A stretch of 64,000 nt of DNA from Gammaproteobacteria bacterium Milos-ODIII6 (GTDB lineage Bacteria; Pseudomonadota; Gammaproteobacteria; Chromatiales; Chromatiaceae), in contig JAPTHR010000010.1 of the NCBI GenBank assembly GCA_029228645.1, forward strand, positions 1-64,000. The letters run 5' to 3'. Made by a program: the position numbers and the translations under genes. This document shows positions 57,860 to 64,000 of the stretch, one piece after another (position 1 is the stretch's first letter; each line of letters begins with the position of its first letter). A model generated the notes under the pieces. It was not told where the DNA came from. It was given only the letters and a program-made list of their open reading frames with translations, and searched no databases.

Positions 57860-60355
57860 ATGCGCAGCAAGGCCGTCGATTCACTCCTGGTCGGTATCGT
57901 CTCGACCCTTGTGCTGATGCTGCTGGCCTTCGCCAGCGTGCACCAGCAGTGGCTCGAGCGGCTCGATCTGATCATCTATGACAAGCTGCTGCCACTCCAG
58001 GCGCCTGCCTTCGATGAGCGCCTCACGGTGGTTACGATCGATGACCGCAGTATCCAGGAGTTCGGCCGCTGGCCCTGGCCACGCGAGCTGCACTCGCGCC
58101 TGTTGACCCGCCTGACCGAGCTGGGTGCGCGGGCGGTTGGCTTCGACGTGCTGTTCATCGAGGAGCAGAACGACGGCAGTAATGCCGACCGGAAGCTGGC
58201 GGAGGTGATCGAGGCCAACGGTCACACGGTGTTGGCCTTTGCGCCGTATTTCGACCCGGAGACAGGCAGCATACGAGAACACCTGCCGCGCCCGCTGTTT
58301 GCGGGTGCCGCGGCCTCACTGGGGCACGTCGATGTTGAACTCGACAGTGACGGGCTTTGTCGCTCCTTCTACCTTCGTGCGGGTCTGGACGAGGCCCGTT
58401 GGCCGATCCTCTCCAAGGCGGTTTTCGAGCTTGGGGGCGCCGGCCAAATCGACGACTCTGAGGCGCGCAAGTTGGGAAAGGATGCCCGCGGCAATGGCTG
58501 GGTGCGTCAGGGGCTGCGCCTGATACCTTTCGCCCGGCGCGACAGCGAGCCGACCATGCTGTCCTATCACGAAGTACTGAACGGCCTCTACAGCGAGGAC
58601 CAGTTTCGCGACAAGTATGTGCTGGTCGGCGTGACCGCGAGCGGATTGGGGGACGCGCTGTCCACGCCGGCGGCCCTGCCGCACCAGCGTATGCCCGGGG
58701 TCATGCTGCACGCCCATATGCTGAATGGCATGCTCCAGGGAAAGATCGTCGAGCCGATGTCGCAGAGTGCCCGTCTCCTGCTGACCATGGCCCTGCTGGC
58801 CCTGGTGCTGCTGCCGGCCGCGCTGCTGCCACTGCGCAGCACCCTGGTATTGCTTGCCGGCGGCGTGGGCATTGTCCTCGGGGTGGAGGTGCTTCTGCTG
58901 ACCCAATGGCAGCTTTGGTACCCGGCTGCAGTCCCGGCGGTTCTGATACTGCTGGCCGTGCCTCTGTGGATGGCATGGCATCTGGTCGTGCAGAAGCGTC
59001 AGAGCCAGCGCCTGGAAGATCGCCTGCGTCACCTGGCCAGCCATCACCTGGATACCGGCCTGCCGAACCGCGGCATGTTGGAACGCTATCTCGGTCAGCT
59101 TATCGATAACCCGGAAGAGGGCGTGGACAGTATCCACCTGGTCGTCATTCATGTGGATTGGCCTGGTTCCGCGAGTGGCATGTTACGCCGCGTGGAGACA
59201 GGCGAGATACTGGGCGTCGTGTCCGAGCGTATCCTCGATCAGCTCGCCTCGGATGCCTTCCTCGCGCATCTCAACACCGATGATTTTGCATTGCTCCTGC
59301 CGCATTACGATGACGGCCGGGTGGACGCTTTGAGTGCGGCATTGGTCAAGGCCTTGCGCGCGCCGCTCAGCCATGACGGGCACGAACTCCTGCTGACGCC
59401 CTGGCTGGGTGTGACCCACTGGCCCGTCGATGGCGGTGACGGCGCGACCCTCATCCGCAACAGCTATACCGCGATGTTCAAGGCGCGCATGGACGGACAG
59501 CCGCCCGTGGTGTACTACTCGGCGCGCATCGGTCAGGAACTGCAGGCGCGCTCCGCGATCGAACAGGCCTTGTTGTATGCGCTCGAGCGCAACGAGTTCA
59601 TGCTTTTCTACCAGCCGCAGGTGGATGCGCAGGATGGTCGCATCGTCGGGGTCGAAGCCCTGATCCGCTGGCGCAATCCGGTTCTCGGCAATGTCGGGCC
59701 GGACGTTTTCATTCCGGTGGCCGAACACAGCGGGCTGATCAACGACATCGGTGACTGGGTCATCGTCACCGCGTGCAACCAGCTCAGTGAATGGCAGGAG
59801 GCCGGCCTCGGTGACCTGCGCCTGGGGGTCAACCTGTCACCGCTGCAGTTCAGTTCGCCCGGCCTGGCGGCGAGGATTGCGCGCATCACCCGCGAGCGGA
59901 GCATCGACAACCAGCGGCTGGAACTGGAGGTCACCGAGAGCTCCGTGATGCGCGATCCGGAACAGGCGGTACGCATCATGCAGACATTGCGCAAGCAGGG
60001 GTTCGGCCTGGCGGTGGATGACTTCGGCACCGGCTATTCCTCCCTCAGCAAGCTGCAGAAGATGCCGTTTGACCGGCTCAAGATCGACCAGTCCTTCGTG
60101 CGCGGCATGGAAAACTCGGAGCGTTCACGCGAGATTGTGCGCGCTATCGTGACCATGGCGAAAGAACTCGACCTGGTGGTGATCGGCGAGGGTGTCGAGA
60201 CACAGGAACAGGCTGGGATGCTGCGCGATCTCGGTTGCGACGAGCTGCAGGGCTTCCTCATCAGCCGCCCGGTACCGGCGGCTTACCTGACCCGCCTGTT
60301 GCAGCACCCGCGCCATCTCAGCGGTTCCACTTCAGCGGCCGGTCGCCCCCGCTGA
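57860..60355 (+). CDS. CHASE2-degenerate GGDEF-EAL protein, probable c-di-GMP phosphodiesterase
   Basis: This 831-residue protein has an N-terminal helix, a periplasmic CHASE2 domain (about 40-295: VVTIDDRSIQEFGRWPWPRE), three helices (305-375), a GGDEF domain whose site reads NTDDF (inactive) and an EAL domain (EALIRW at 599, DDFGTGYSSLSKL, KIDQSF) that looks intact. The CHASE2 partner is the LysM-FecR protein upstream. The output is most likely c-di-GMP breakdown. Confidence 0.92.
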   Translation: MRSKAVDSLLVGIVSTLVLMLLAFASVHQQWLERLDLIIYDKLLPLQAPAFDERLTVVTIDDRSIQEFGRWPWPRELHSRLLTRLTELGARAVGFDVLFIEEQNDGSNADRKLAEVIEANGHTVLAFAPYFDPETGSIREHLPRPLFAGAAASLGHVDVELDSDGLCRSFYLRAGLDEARWPILSKAVFELGGAGQIDDSEARKLGKDARGNGWVRQGLRLIPFARRDSEPTMLSYHEVLNGLYSEDQFRDKYVLVGVTASGLGDALSTPAALPHQRMPGVMLHAHMLNGMLQGKIVEPMSQSARLLLTMALLALVLLPAALLPLRSTLVLLAGGVGIVLGVEVLLLTQWQLWYPAAVPAVLILLAVPLWMAWHLVVQKRQSQRLEDRLRHLASHHLDTGLPNRGMLERYLGQLIDNPEEGVDSIHLVVIHVDWPGSASGMLRRVETGEILGVVSERILDQLASDAFLAHLNTDDFALLLPHYDDGRVDALSAALVKALRAPLSHDGHELLLTPWLGVTHWPVDGGDGATLIRNSYTAMFKARMDGQPPVVYYSARIGQELQARSAIEQALLYALERNEFMLFYQPQVDAQDGRIVGVEALIRWRNPVLGNVGPDVFIPVAEHSGLINDIGDWVIVTACNQLSEWQEAGLGDLRLGVNLSPLQFSSPGLAARIARITRERSIDNQRLELEVTESSVMRDPEQAVRIMQTLRKQGFGLAVDDFGTGYSSLSKLQKMPFDRLKIDQSFVRGMENSERSREIVRAIVTMAKELDLVVIGEGVETQEQAGMLRDLGCDELQGFLISRPVPAAYLTRLLQHPRHLSGSTSAAGRPR

Positions 60356-60382
60356 TTGCATGAGCTGGAAACAGAGAGTTCG

Positions 60383-60399
60383 GAGTCGGTTACCGACTC
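60383..60399. repeat. Short hairpin between convergent genes
   Basis: A 7-bp perfect stem (60383-60389 with 60393-60399) with a TTA loop lies between the CHASE2-EAL gene and the convergent surface protein. Without a T-run, it is a weak terminator candidate. Confidence 0.4.
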
Positions 60400-60452
60400 G
60401 AACCTAGTGGGCCAAGCGCTGGCGCTTGCTCGCTTTCGCTTGCAGTCAGTGT

Positions 60453-64000
<3,548 letters not shown>

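Overview
The window looks like one end of a contig from a GC-rich (about 60%) gammaproteobacterial sulfur oxidiser, most likely near the Chromatiales or sulfur-oxidising symbiont lineages. The support is a sulfur-globule-like protein, a DsrC-like protein, a CoA-disulfide-reductase/rhodanese fusion, a TauE/SafE exporter, a ba3-type oxidase and Pseudomonas-like REP elements. The species assignment is inference. The first 15 bases resemble a Nextera mosaic end, and the first gene, an IS4-family transposase, breaks exactly there.

Layout. 1-1862: mobile-element debris (IS4 transposase, RAYT tail), a DUF1488 gene and an AT-rich leader. 1863-7432: a lower-GC block with a ba3-type cytochrome c oxidase (subunits IIa, II and I), a dihaem cytochrome c4-like protein and a CcoI-type copper ATPase. 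7588-14250: sulfur-related accessory genes: TauE/SafE permease, DsrC-like protein, a 912-residue CoADR-rhodanese-cNMP-rhodanese fusion divergent from a Crp-type regulator, and two tiny exported proteins.

14257-25911 is the centrepiece: a 13-gene minus-strand operon whose order matches archaeal Mbx/Mbs (membrane-bound sulfane sulfur reductase) operons. It runs MnhE, MnhF, MnhG, MbhD, MbhE-MnhB, MnhC, a fused double antiporter, NuoH-, NuoB-, NuoC- and NuoD-like subunits, a polyferredoxin fused to a GltD-type NAD(P)H domain, and a ferritin-like protein. The NuoB-like subunit lacks one N2-cluster cysteine and the NuoD-like subunit has no complete NiFe site. A 196-bp tandem duplication and palindromic repeats sit inside the operon.

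26739-50654: mostly housekeeping and envelope genes (LON-domain protein, UspE-like, DUF481, EAL/GGDEF, sulfur-globule-like protein, PilZ, slipin/NfeD pair, YbaK, DUF2126/transglutaminase pair, Lon-like protease, pyruvate kinase). They are interspersed with an IS5-like MITE and a 113-bp REP tandem array. 50882-54055: an HPr-rel-A-type cassette (nucleotidyltransferase, HprK-like kinase, PqqD-like chaperone) with an adjacent exported, Cys-rich CTPGYWKNH-motif protein as its probable substrate. 54313-64000: a Met/Gln-rich repeat protein, a ParA-like ATPase, a LysM/FecR protein coupled to a CHASE2-EAL protein, and a giant repeat surface protein that runs off the right edge.

Working model (inference): sulfide and sulfane sulfur are handled by the DsrC-like and CoADR-rhodanese proteins. 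The Mbx-like complex couples NAD(P)H/ferredoxin-level electrons and sulfane sulfur or another acceptor to Na+/H+ transport. The ba3 oxidase is the terminal oxidase under low oxygen.
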